Of a stretch of DNA of 64,000 bases, positions 38,261-46,028 are shown piece after piece. The notes beneath the pieces are model-generated. The model saw only the letters and a program-made list of their open reading frames with translations. It searched no databases and was not told the origin of the DNA. Source of the DNA: Henriciella sp. (lineage in GTDB: Bacteria; Pseudomonadota; Alphaproteobacteria; Caulobacterales; Hyphomonadaceae); contig JABSPZ010000010.1 in assembly GCA_013213785.1 (NCBI GenBank), forward strand, positions 1-64,000, written 5' to 3'. The first letter of the stretch is position 1; the number at the start of each line of letters is the position of its first letter. Made by a program: the position numbers and the translations under genes.

Positions 38261-38292
38261 GAGAGGGCCTCCTTTGTGCAGCCCTCTTCATA

Positions 38293-38310
38293 TTGTAGCG
38301 ATCGCTACAA
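38293..38310. promoter_or_regulatory. 18-bp perfect palindrome, TetR-type operator candidate
   Basis: TTGTAGCGATCGCTACAA; overlaps a minus-strand TACAAT -10-like element upstream of the 38260 gene. Confidence 0.6.
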
Positions 38311-38311
38311 A

Positions 38312-38947
38312 TCAACACTCTTCTGGCTTCTGTCCAACCATAAACAGGACCATACCGCCGCCGGGTTGCCAGTAATGCACGGTCTTGAAGCCGATCGCTT
38401 CAATATCATTTTGCAGTTGTTTCGCTGTCATACGCCGCACGCGCGGCCACTGACCAAGCGCATTCATGATCGGAAATATAGGCTCCAGCAGGCGCAGATA
38501 CCATTTCTCACGAATGCATACCGTGCTTGAGATGAAGTGCCCGCCGGGTTTCAGGGCCTCATAAACCCGGCCCATCGCCGCCATGCGATTGTCGAGCAGG
38601 TGAAGAATGTTGAGACCAAGCGCTGCGTCATAGGTTCCTGGTTTGGCTTGGAAACTGTCCATATCAGCGACAGAGAATTGTACATTATCGATGCCCGCAG
38701 GTGCCTTTTTACCTCTGGCAATGCGGATCATTTCTGGGGATACATCCATGGCATCTATGTTCTTCACATAGGGCGCATGCAGGATAGCTGTTGAGCCGGT
38801 CCCACAGCCAAACTCCAAAACATTCGAGTCCGGGGTAAAATACTCCCGGGTGAGGTCCAGTTTAATCTCGTACGCCTTCTGATTTGCGATGGGCTGTTTC
38901 GAATACTTCTCAGCAATCTTGTCCCAAAATTTTGCTTTATCCGGCAT
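38312..38947 (-). CDS. Class I SAM-dependent methyltransferase
   Basis: NVLEFGCGTGSTAILHAPYVKNIDAMDVSPEMI, AALGLNILHLL, LKPGGHFISSTVC. Start at ATG 38947. Confidence 0.9.
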   Translation of the reverse strand: MPDKAKFWDKIAEKYSKQPIANQKAYEIKLDLTREYFTPDSNVLEFGCGTGSTAILHAPYVKNIDAMDVSPEMIRIARGKKAPAGIDNVQFSVADMDSFQAKPGTYDAALGLNILHLLDNRMAAMGRVYEALKPGGHFISSTVCIREKWYLRLLEPIFPIMNALGQWPRVRRMTAKQLQNDIEAIGFKTVHYWQPGGGMVLFMVGQKPEEC

Positions 38948-39013
38948 CTCTGCCTCCTTCTGAAGTCCCGCGCGGCGCGGGATACATGTATGATCAAATT
39001 GCATGCACGCTAC

Positions 39014-39036
39014 CTATCTATTCAAAGATCAGATAG
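39014..39036. promoter_or_regulatory. LysR-type (T-N11-A) operator candidate
   Basis: CTATCT-attcaaagatc-AGATAG between divergent methyltransferase and lysR genes. Confidence 0.6.
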
Positions 39037-39074
39037 AAATTGCCGAAACTTCAAAGGGACCTATACAAAAACCA

Positions 39075-39974
39075 ATGAATTGGCAGGCAATATCCTTCGA
39101 TTGGAACCAAGTCCGTGCGTTTCTAGCGACGGCGGAAGAAGGCTCACTTTCTGCGGCGGCGCGCGCGCTTGGCCAGACGCAGCCCACGCTCAGCCGGCAG
39201 GTCGCTGCGCTTGAGGAAGAGCTCGGCGTTACGCTGTTTGAGCGCGCCGGACGGGCCATGGCGCTCACCTCAGCGGGCGCTGACTTGCTGGATCACGTGC
39301 GGGTGATGGCGGATGCCGCCAATCGAATTTCGCTCTCAGCCTCAGGTCAATCTCAAACCATCGCAGGAAAAGCCGTGATCACCGCGACCGGGAACGTTGC
39401 GACGCGGCAATTGCCCCCAATCCTCAAGAAAATTCATGCCGTTGCCCCGGATCTCGAGATCGACATTCTGCCATCGAATGAAGTGCAAGATCTGACGCGC
39501 CGCGAGGCGGATATTTCCATTCGCCATGCCCGCCCGGAACAGCCTGATCTGATCGCGAAACTACTGATGGAGACCAAAGCCCACCTCTATGCGTCGCGCG
39601 AATATCTGGAAAAGATTGGGCCGGTCACCGAGTTGAAAATGCTCGAACAAGCGACCTTCATCGGGCTTGATCGGACGGATGAGATGATCCTCGCGATGAA
39701 AGAGTACGATCTCAATCTCACCCGCAGCCAGTTCCAGTTTAACTCTCCAAGCGGTCACGTCCTTTATGAATTGGTACGCCAAGGCCTCGGCGTGAGCATC
39801 CTGACCAGGGACATTGAGACGTACAGCCCAAACATAGAGCCCATCCTGCCGGAGAAATTCTTCATTCCCGTGCCGGTTTGGCTCGTTACACATCGCGAGC
39901 TGCACACCAGCAAACGGATCCGCGTTGTGTACGATATCCTTGCTGAAGAGCTTCCAAAATCAGCCAACATTTGA
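39075..39974 (+). CDS. LysR family transcriptional regulator
   Basis: MNWQAISFDWNQVRAFLATAEEGSLSAAARALGQTQPTLSRQVAALEEELGVTLFERAGRAMALTSAG HTH. Confidence 0.95.
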   Translation: MNWQAISFDWNQVRAFLATAEEGSLSAAARALGQTQPTLSRQVAALEEELGVTLFERAGRAMALTSAGADLLDHVRVMADAANRISLSASGQSQTIAGKAVITATGNVATRQLPPILKKIHAVAPDLEIDILPSNEVQDLTRREADISIRHARPEQPDLIAKLLMETKAHLYASREYLEKIGPVTELKMLEQATFIGLDRTDEMILAMKEYDLNLTRSQFQFNSPSGHVLYELVRQGLGVSILTRDIETYSPNIEPILPEKFFIPVPVWLVTHRELHTSKRIRVVYDILAEELPKSANI

Positions 39975-40030
39975 CCCAGAGCAAGCAAGGTGCGAGCGTC
40001 AAAAAAGCCCCCAATCTTCAGGAGCCATGA

Positions 40031-40276
40031 ATGATCAGTCTCGCCCTAAAATGGATGGCGCGTGCCATGTTCGCGCTAGCAGTCTTCTCTGCGCTCACGG
40101 CAATCTACATGTATTATACACTGAACTTTGGCAGCTGCGTCGAGGGTGGACCGAGCTGTAACACGAATGTTGCGACGCTATATGCTGCCGGCCTCGGCAT
40201 TGTCGGCTTCGCGGTGACGGGATACGCCGCACACGTAATTAGCAAAGGGTTTTCGGAACCGCAGGATGGCGATTAA
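40031..40276 (+). CDS. Hypothetical two-TM protein (81 aa)
   Basis: MISLALKWMARAMFALAVFSALTAIYMYYTLNFGSCVEGGPSCNTN...; two hydrophobic helices. Confidence 0.5.
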   Translation: MISLALKWMARAMFALAVFSALTAIYMYYTLNFGSCVEGGPSCNTNVATLYAAGLGIVGFAVTGYAAHVISKGFSEPQDGD

Positions 40277-40512
40277 GCCAGGCGAGAAATCTCTTCGCTG
40301 AGGCGCTTGTCGCCATCGGTCGTGATCTTCTCCAGGACCTTCACACGATCACGCAAACTGAGCACTTCGCGCTCTAAGTCTTCCATGCGAAGCTTTGTTT
40401 CTTCATCCATTTCGGAGTTCTCGCGGGTTTCCATCCAGGTCTTTAAGACCCCCGCGCCGACCGCGATTAAAACGATCAGCACAACCATGGTGAAAGGGCT
40501 GTCGATTTCCAT
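40273..40512 (-). CDS. PspB-like small membrane coiled-coil protein
   Basis: N-terminal TM MVVLIVLIAVGAGVLKTW, then MEDLEREVLSLRDRVKVLEKI coiled coil resembling PspB. Confidence 0.55.
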   Translation of the reverse strand: MEIDSPFTMVVLIVLIAVGAGVLKTWMETRENSEMDEETKLRMEDLEREVLSLRDRVKVLEKITTDGDKRLSEEISRLA

Positions 40513-40576
40513 AACTTGCTATCCTAACTTTTATCGTTATTCGATATATAGCACGTTAGGCGTTTGACGCAAGGAT

Positions 40577-41032
40577 TTATCTGCCCGTCGATCCAAATCC
40601 GCCAGCTCCGCGATCAGTCTCATCGAGGGTTTCAACTTGCTGCCAGACTAACCTTGTGACCGGCGCGAGCAGCATTTGCCCAATCCGTTCACCGCGGGCA
40701 ATCGTGAAAGCCTCCGGGCCGTGATTGATGAGGATGACTTTCAGTTCGCCGCGATAATCGCTGTCAATCGTACCGGGTGAGTTGAGACACGTGATGCCAT
40801 GCTTTGCAGCCAGGCCGGACCGCGGCCGCATCTGAATTTCATAGCCTTGCGGGATGGCAACACTGAGCCCTGTCGGGACCATGGTTTTCTCGCCGGGATT
40901 TAAAACCAGCGGGTCATCTTTCGCGACAGCCGCACGGACATCCATACCGGCGGCGCCAAGCGTTTCATAAGCGGGCAATTCAAGCCCTTCGAAATGCGGT
41001 AAAGGCCGCACAGCAACAGTAATCTCAGTCAT
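40577..41032 (-). CDS. dut: dUTP diphosphatase
   Basis: [63 protein letters not shown] (five dUTPase motifs). Confidence 0.97.
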   Translation of the reverse strand: MTEITVAVRPLPHFEGLELPAYETLGAAGMDVRAAVAKDDPLVLNPGEKTMVPTGLSVAIPQGYEIQMRPRSGLAAKHGITCLNSPGTIDSDYRGELKVILINHGPEAFTIARGERIGQMLLAPVTRLVWQQVETLDETDRGAGGFGSTGR

Positions 41033-41085
41033 GGAGATGCAAAGCGCCGGAGTCGGGGCCATGAGTCAAGCGTCAGATGCTTGGC

Positions 41086-42336
41086 TTATTGCGCGGCGAT
41101 CTTATCCGCTTCGTCGCCAAACTCTTCGGTGATGCGCGCGACCAAGCGCGTGGCCACATCTTGTTTGGTCATCCGGGGCCAGCGCACCTCGATACCCTCT
41201 CGGGTGACGAGCGCCACTTCGTTCATTTCGCCGCCCATGACATCGCCGCTCACATCATTCGAGACGATCCAATCACAACGCTTGCGCTTCAGTTTGGCAA
41301 TGGCCAGCGCATCAACGTCGTGCGTCTCCGCAGCAAATCCGATCACCAGGTCCGGGCGGTTCTTCTTTTTGCGCGATAGTGTGGCCAGGATGTCTGGGTT
41401 TTCTGACAGTTCTAGCGTTGGATGCGGATCACCACCGCCTTCTTTGAGCTTCATCTTCTTCGCGGCCGCGCGGCTTGGGCGCCAATCAGCAACTGCCGCC
41501 ACAGAGATAAACACATCCGATGGTAGCGCGTCTTGGCAGGCGTCGAGCATCTCGCGGGCGGTCTCAACCGGCACATGATCTACGCCGTCTGGGACTTGCA
41601 ACGCGACCGGCCCAGAGACCAATGTCACGCGCGCTCCGGCTTTGGCGAGGGCGCCAGCAATCGCATAGCCCTGCTTGCCGCTGGAATGGTTCGACAGAAA
41701 ACGAACCGGGTCGAGCGGCTCGCGCGTCGGTCCAGCGGTCACCAAAGCGTGGCGCCCGGCGAGTGGTTTTGGGTCTAGGCCGTAGAGAACGGGTCCATCG
41801 CTCAGCAAAGCTTCGATACGACCGGCAATTTCGAGCGGTTCCGGCAGGCGTCCAGGTCCAAACTCGCCGCAAGCCATAGCGCCTTCGTCAGGGTCCATGA
41901 CGGTCACGCCATCATTACGCAGGGTCTCGACGTTGCGCTGTGTCGCGGCGTGTTCCCACATGCGAACATTCATCGCCGGAACCATCAGCACAGGCTTATC
42001 CGTCGCGAGCAGCGTGGTTGATGCGAGATCATTGGCCAAGCCATTCGCAGCTTTTGCCATCAAATCTGCCGTCGCCGGGCAGACCACAACCAGGTCTGCG
42101 GACCGCGACAGCTGAATGTGGCCCATATCGGCCTCATCATCCAAGTCGAAAAGTTCGGTGAAGACTTTCTCGCCAGAGAGCGCTGAAACAGACAGCGGGG
42201 TCACGAATTCCTGTCCGCCTTTTGTGACAATGCAACGGCTCGCGATGCCGCGCCGCGCCAGCTCTCGGATCAGCTCGAGAGATTTATAGGCGGCGATCCC
42301 GCCACCAATGACCAGAAGAATACGCTTACCTGACAT
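41086..42336 (-). CDS. coaBC: Bifunctional phosphopantothenoylcysteine decarboxylase/synthase
   Basis: KRILLVIGGGIAAYKSLELIRELARRG, PAMNVRMWEHAATQRN, VTAGPTREPLDPVRFLSNHSSGKQGYAIA. Confidence 0.97.
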   Translation of the reverse strand: MSGKRILLVIGGGIAAYKSLELIRELARRGIASRCIVTKGGQEFVTPLSVSALSGEKVFTELFDLDDEADMGHIQLSRSADLVVVCPATADLMAKAANGLANDLASTTLLATDKPVLMVPAMNVRMWEHAATQRNVETLRNDGVTVMDPDEGAMACGEFGPGRLPEPLEIAGRIEALLSDGPVLYGLDPKPLAGRHALVTAGPTREPLDPVRFLSNHSSGKQGYAIAGALAKAGARVTLVSGPVALQVPDGVDHVPVETAREMLDACQDALPSDVFISVAAVADWRPSRAAAKKMKLKEGGGDPHPTLELSENPDILATLSRKKKNRPDLVIGFAAETHDVDALAIAKLKRKRCDWIVSNDVSGDVMGGEMNEVALVTREGIEVRWPRMTKQDVATRLVARITEEFGDEADKIAAQ

Positions 42337-42465
42337 GCCACACACTTATGCCACTTCCGGGCCATGTGACACAAAACAAATGAAAAAACGACCACACAGA
42401 TGCGTGAGTTTTACGTTTTTGGTTAACAGATTGAGCTTTGGGCAGTCTCGATAGGGTATTCTTCG

Positions 42466-42623
42466 CCATCTTGATTGCTTAACCACCGCACATCTTTCTA
42501 CGCCGGAAGCCCCGCAGTGAGGTGCGAGACTTCCCCCCAACCGAGCGGGGTTTTCCGATCCAGTTCTCTCAGATGTGCGTTCAGGGAGAGAGAAATCGAA
42601 CTGGAACAGAATTCTGTTTTTTT
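42466..42623 (+). ncRNA. Candidate structured small RNA, unidentified family
   Basis: GGAAGCCCCGC/GCGGGGTTTTCC 11-bp helix (two G-U on + strand); CGCACATCT(42487)/AGATGTGCG(42571) 9-bp long-range helix; CCAGTTC...GAACTGG hairpin whose loop contains AGATGTGCG; AACAG-AATT-CTGTT then 7 T. 5' end is estimated from a weak TTGAGC-N17-GGGTAT promoter. Confidence 0.5.
42605..42623 (+). terminator. Short hairpin plus T-tract ending the candidate RNA
   Basis: AACAGAATTCTGTT palindrome overlapping/followed by TTTTTTT. Confidence 0.5.
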
Positions 42624-42627
42624 GCCT

Positions 42628-42810
42628 CTATTCGGGCGCGATGAAATTGATCACCAATCCTTTGTCCAGCGAGGCTTTGAGGGTCATTTCAACCCCGCCT
42701 GTTTGAAGCTGGACCCCGTCGCCTTCGACGCTTGCGAAGGCTGCGAGTGATAGGGCAGCAGCGACGAGCAGTCCGGTTCGGATCCCGCTTCTGATGGCCT
42801 TGCGTGTCAT
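42628..42810 (-). CDS. Small secreted protein (60 aa) at 3' end of psp cluster
   Basis: MTRKAIRSGIRTGLLVAAALSLAAFASVEGDGVQLQTGGVEMTLKASLDKGLVINFIAPE; signal-peptide-like N-terminus. Confidence 0.5.
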   Translation of the reverse strand: MTRKAIRSGIRTGLLVAAALSLAAFASVEGDGVQLQTGGVEMTLKASLDKGLVINFIAPE

Positions 42811-42870
42811 GGGAATTCCCCTCTCTATCCTAATCTTGCCTGATCCCAGGTTACATGTGTAACCTATTCC

Positions 42871-43335
42871 TTAGTTTTGTTCTAGATCTTTGAACGCCTT
42901 TTTTAGGCGCCACTCTTCGCTGGTGACATTGCGCTCGATATTCCGCAGCCGCTCTTCAAGATCCATAAATGTGTACTTGAGACCGGAGGCGGTGACCCGA
43001 GGTCGGTCTGACACATTGCGCCAGAACTGCTCTTCCTCTGGGGCCAAATTACGACGGCCCTTTGGTTCTTGCGGCGTAATCATCGCAGCGATGATGTATG
43101 CAAAAATCGAGAACGGCCCCGCCATAAAGAAAATACTCAATACGAACAGGATTCTAACGAGTGTTGGTTCCCATCCGAAGCGCTCCGCGATCCCACCACA
43201 CACGCCAAGCCAAACACGGTCAGTCCGTGAGCGGAAAAAACGTTTTGGGTTTGGGGAACGGAACATTGGGTCTTCTTCTCTGCTTGTATAATAATCGTCT
43301 CTTAGCGGACGGCGATGTCTTCTTCTGTGTGTCAT
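42871..43335 (-). CDS. pspC: PspC-domain protein
   Basis: RSRTDRVWLGVCGGIAERFGWEPTLVRILFVLSIFFMAGPFSIFAYIIAAMITPQEP. Confidence 0.92.
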   Translation of the reverse strand: MTHRRRHRRPLRDDYYTSREEDPMFRSPNPKRFFRSRTDRVWLGVCGGIAERFGWEPTLVRILFVLSIFFMAGPFSIFAYIIAAMITPQEPKGRRNLAPEEEQFWRNVSDRPRVTASGLKYTFMDLEERLRNIERNVTSEEWRLKKAFKDLEQN

Positions 43336-43338
43336 GGT

Positions 43339-43593
43339 CTAATCCTCGAACCTGCGGGGCGAGAGCGGACGGCGGCTTTTGGGCTCTTCTTGAGCATCCA
43401 TAAGCTCTTCGATGGTCTCAATGCGGCGCTCGATTGAGCGAGCTGAGCGCCAAAGATCTTCCAGCATCCGCTCATCGTCCGGCATCAGGGTCTTCTGTTT
43501 CCGCCACAGTGTGATGTAGTGAAACACCATGCCGGGGAAGACGACAAATATCGCGACAATGGCTACGGTTGCGATGATGAATTCCTCTCCCAT
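43339..43593 (-). CDS. pspB: Phage shock protein B
   Basis: MGEEFIIATVAIVAIFVVFPGMVFHYITLWRKQKTLMPDDERMLEDLWRSARSIERRIETIEELMD. Confidence 0.88.
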   Translation of the reverse strand: MGEEFIIATVAIVAIFVVFPGMVFHYITLWRKQKTLMPDDERMLEDLWRSARSIERRIETIEELMDAQEEPKSRRPLSPRRFED

Positions 43594-43595
43594 AG

Positions 43596-43709
43596 TTAGT
43601 CAGCAACCTCGGTTTTTGCCTTACGGCGATCTTCTAGGTGGAGGGCGATAAGGCCCGGCGCGGTGATTGCGGTCATAAAGCCAGCAAGAATTACGAACGG
43701 CACTAACAT
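43596..43709 (-). CDS. Small single-TM psp-operon protein (37 aa)
   Basis: MLVPFVILAGFMTAITAPGLIALHLEDRRKAKTEVAD*; fits exactly between pspA and pspB; below ORF-track cut-off. Confidence 0.65.
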   Translation of the reverse strand: MLVPFVILAGFMTAITAPGLIALHLEDRRKAKTEVAD

Positions 43710-43712
43710 GGA

Positions 43713-44411
43713 TTAGGCCTCCTTCTTATCAGCTGGCTTTGCAGCTTTGGGAGTTGATTTGGTGCGCGCCTTTTTCAGAGCCTTCAGCTCTTCTTCGATC
43801 GCATCATTGCGCTCGAGGGCAGCAAACTCTTGCTCAAGTGTTGGCTCGACGCCGCGAATGGTCTCAGCGTAAGCTTCGAGCTCATCCACTTTGCGCTCAA
43901 CTTGTGAGTAGCGTGCCAGGGCATCATCAACGCGGGTGTCGTAAGTCTGCTCACGGACACGGATGCGTTGCTCCGCGGCGTCGCGGCGCATCATCAGAGC
44001 GCGGTGCTTCGCTTTGGCTTCGTCGAGTTTCGCTTGCAGGCGGGTCAGATCATCCTGACGCTTGTGAAACGCCTCTTCAGCCAAATCCATCGCTTCTTTG
44101 CGGCGTGTGATTTCCTGCTCGGCTTTCTTTTTCGCGATCAGCGCGCCGCGAGCGAGATCTTCGCGGCCTTTATCGATCGCGAGGCCAGCTTTGGTTTCCC
44201 AGTCGGCGCGGATTTCAGAATAGTGCGCAATCTCGCGCTCCATTTCTTTCTTATCGGCCATGGCACGCGCCGCTGCGGTGCGGACTTCTACAAGCGTGTC
44301 TTCCATTTCTTGGATCATAAGACGCGCGATCTTTTCTGGGTTTTCGGCATTGTCCAGCATCGCGTTGATGTTGGAATTAATGATGTCGCCGAGGCGTGAG
44401 AACATTCCCAT
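43713..44411 (-). CDS. pspA: Phage shock protein A (PspA/IM30/Vipp1)
   Basis: MGMFSRLGDIINSNINAMLDNAENPEKIARLMIQEMEDTLVEVRTAAARAMADKK; long coiled coil. Confidence 0.97.
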   Translation of the reverse strand: MGMFSRLGDIINSNINAMLDNAENPEKIARLMIQEMEDTLVEVRTAAARAMADKKEMEREIAHYSEIRADWETKAGLAIDKGREDLARGALIAKKKAEQEITRRKEAMDLAEEAFHKRQDDLTRLQAKLDEAKAKHRALMMRRDAAEQRIRVREQTYDTRVDDALARYSQVERKVDELEAYAETIRGVEPTLEQEFAALERNDAIEEELKALKKARTKSTPKAAKPADKKEA

Positions 44412-44488
44412 GATATTTTTTCCTTGTATCTTTTGGGGTTCAAAGGGGAGAGGGAGGAAACGCGGTTTCTTTTGGCTGTTTTCAGCTC

Positions 44489-44641
44489 TTAGAAGAAGAA
44501 GCCGCCGAGGAAGACACCAGCGACAAAGAACATCCATGTCTCTGGTGAGCGAGTGGAGAGGTAGCGGCCAAAGCGGCCACTCTCACGGCGGGCTTGGTCG
44601 TAACGGTCGCCATAGCCATTTTCGTAAGAGCGCTCAGTCAT
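44489..44641 (-). CDS. Small C-tail membrane protein, first gene of psp operon
   Basis: MTERSYENGYGDRYDQARRESGRFGRYLSTRSPETWMFFVAGVFLGGFFF*; hydrophobic C-tail. Confidence 0.65.
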   Translation of the reverse strand: MTERSYENGYGDRYDQARRESGRFGRYLSTRSPETWMFFVAGVFLGGFFF

Positions 44642-44694
44642 TGTTTTTCTATCCTTCTTGCGAGCGACCCCACTGGCCGCCATGCCAGATTGAT

Positions 44695-44710
44695 TTCAAG
44701 GACCGTGCCA
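44695..44710 (-). promoter_or_regulatory. Sigma-54 (-24/-12) promoter of psp operon
   Basis: Minus strand TGGCAC-GGTCC-TTGAA versus consensus TGGCAC-N5-TTGCA. Confidence 0.8.
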
Positions 44711-44758
44711 GTTTTGAATTAAATTCATAATGTATTGTTTTTACGAACTATTTTTCTT

Positions 44759-44824
44759 ATTTGGCGATTTCCGCTTAAGCCAAATTAGCCAATTACACTT
44801 ATACTATTGGTTGTTTTCACCAAT
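44759..44824. promoter_or_regulatory. Clustered inverted half-sites, candidate PspF upstream activating sequences
   Basis: ATTTGGC(44759), GCCAAAT(44779), AGCCAAT(44787), ATTGGTT(44806), ACCAAT(44819). Confidence 0.6.
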
Positions 44825-44845
44825 TTATTTTGCTAAATAGACCTC

Positions 44846-45925
44846 ATGATCGGAAACCAAAGCCCCCAATTGATCGGCGAGGATCCAAGCTGGCTGGAAG
44901 CGCAGGAACACGTCTCTCGTTTGGCCCCGCTCGACCGCCCTTGCCTGATCATTGGCGAACGCGGCACCGGTAAGGAACTGATCGGGGAGCGGATGCACTT
45001 CCTCTCGCGTCGCTGGGAAGGCCCGTTTGTGAAAGTGAATTGCGCCGCCCTCTCGGAGCAACTCTTAGACAGTGAGCTATTCGGTCATGAGCGCGGCGCT
45101 TTTACCGGCGCGACCGAACGGCGGCTTGGCCGATTTGAGCTCGCGAATGGCGGCACGCTCTTTCTCGATGAAATCGCCACCGCCTCAATGCAGGTCCAGG
45201 AAAAGCTGCTTCGCGTCGTTGAATATGGCGAGTTTCAGCGTCTTGGCGGTGAAAAGGTTCTGACCACAAATGTGCGCGTGGTCGCTGCGACCAATGTCGA
45301 CCTTCCCAGCAAAGCCGCCAGCGGAGACTTCCGCGCCGACTTGCTGGATCGCCTAGCCTTCGATGTGGTCACACTTCCGCCCCTGCGAGCAAGGCCAGCC
45401 GACATTTCCCTGCTCGCGGATTTCTTCGCGCGGCGCATGGCGCGCGAAATGGCCGAGGATTTTCCAGGCTTCGCCCCATCCGCTATCGCGGCCATGGAAG
45501 CCCATAGCTGGCCGGGCAATGTGCGCGAGCTGCGCAATTTCGCGCAGCGCATTACTTATCGCGCAATCGCCGAGCATTCAGTGGACCCCGTTCAGTTTGA
45601 TCCTGGCGCGCTTGATCCATTCGCCTCTCCCTGGCGACCCGCCGCGGTTCTGAAAGCCCCCACCCCCAACCAAGCCCCGCAAACAGAAGCGCCCACCGCG
45701 CCACCGCCGCCTGTGCTCGATATCCCCTTCGAAGACCAGATCCGCTTGTTCGAAACGAGCCTGATCGATACTGCCCTGTCCGCGCATGAAGGCCATCAAG
45801 GCAAAGCCGCCAAAACACTCGGCCTCAGCTACCATCAGTTCCGCGGCCTTCTTAAGAAGTATGGCTACGGCAAAGGGGCTGGAAAACCAGTCGCCGAAAT
45901 CGAGGGTCCGATCCGGAGCATGTGA
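44846..45925 (+). CDS. pspF: Sigma-54-dependent activator PspF
   Basis: GERGTGKELIGERMHFLS (Walker A), GHERGAFTGATERRLGRFELANGGTLFLDEIA, SWPGNVRELRNF, C-terminal HTH KAAKTLGLSYHQFRGLLKKYG; divergent from pspA. Confidence 0.95.
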   Translation: MIGNQSPQLIGEDPSWLEAQEHVSRLAPLDRPCLIIGERGTGKELIGERMHFLSRRWEGPFVKVNCAALSEQLLDSELFGHERGAFTGATERRLGRFELANGGTLFLDEIATASMQVQEKLLRVVEYGEFQRLGGEKVLTTNVRVVAATNVDLPSKAASGDFRADLLDRLAFDVVTLPPLRARPADISLLADFFARRMAREMAEDFPGFAPSAIAAMEAHSWPGNVRELRNFAQRITYRAIAEHSVDPVQFDPGALDPFASPWRPAAVLKAPTPNQAPQTEAPTAPPPPVLDIPFEDQIRLFETSLIDTALSAHEGHQGKAAKTLGLSYHQFRGLLKKYGYGKGAGKPVAEIEGPIRSM

Positions 45926-46028
45926 TGCGATCTCATACGCTTGATAGAGGCAGAGGACGATTATAAGGCTGCTTGTGGGGATTCCATAAAACAACGCTCG
46001 AACTGCGTCGGGCTGGCTGAGGCCACAA

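Noticed and set aside
42466-42623. Calling the structured intergenic RNA 6S (ssrS), SRP or tmRNA
   Set aside because: No recognisable 6S, SRP (GGAA tetraloop/symmetric loop) or tmRNA (tRNA-like ends) signatures and no diagnostic synteny; left as unidentified.
42475-42750. 91-aa plus-strand ORF across the coaBC-psp intergenic region
   Set aside because: Overlaps the structured RNA candidate and the antisense of the small psp peptide; composition not protein-like.
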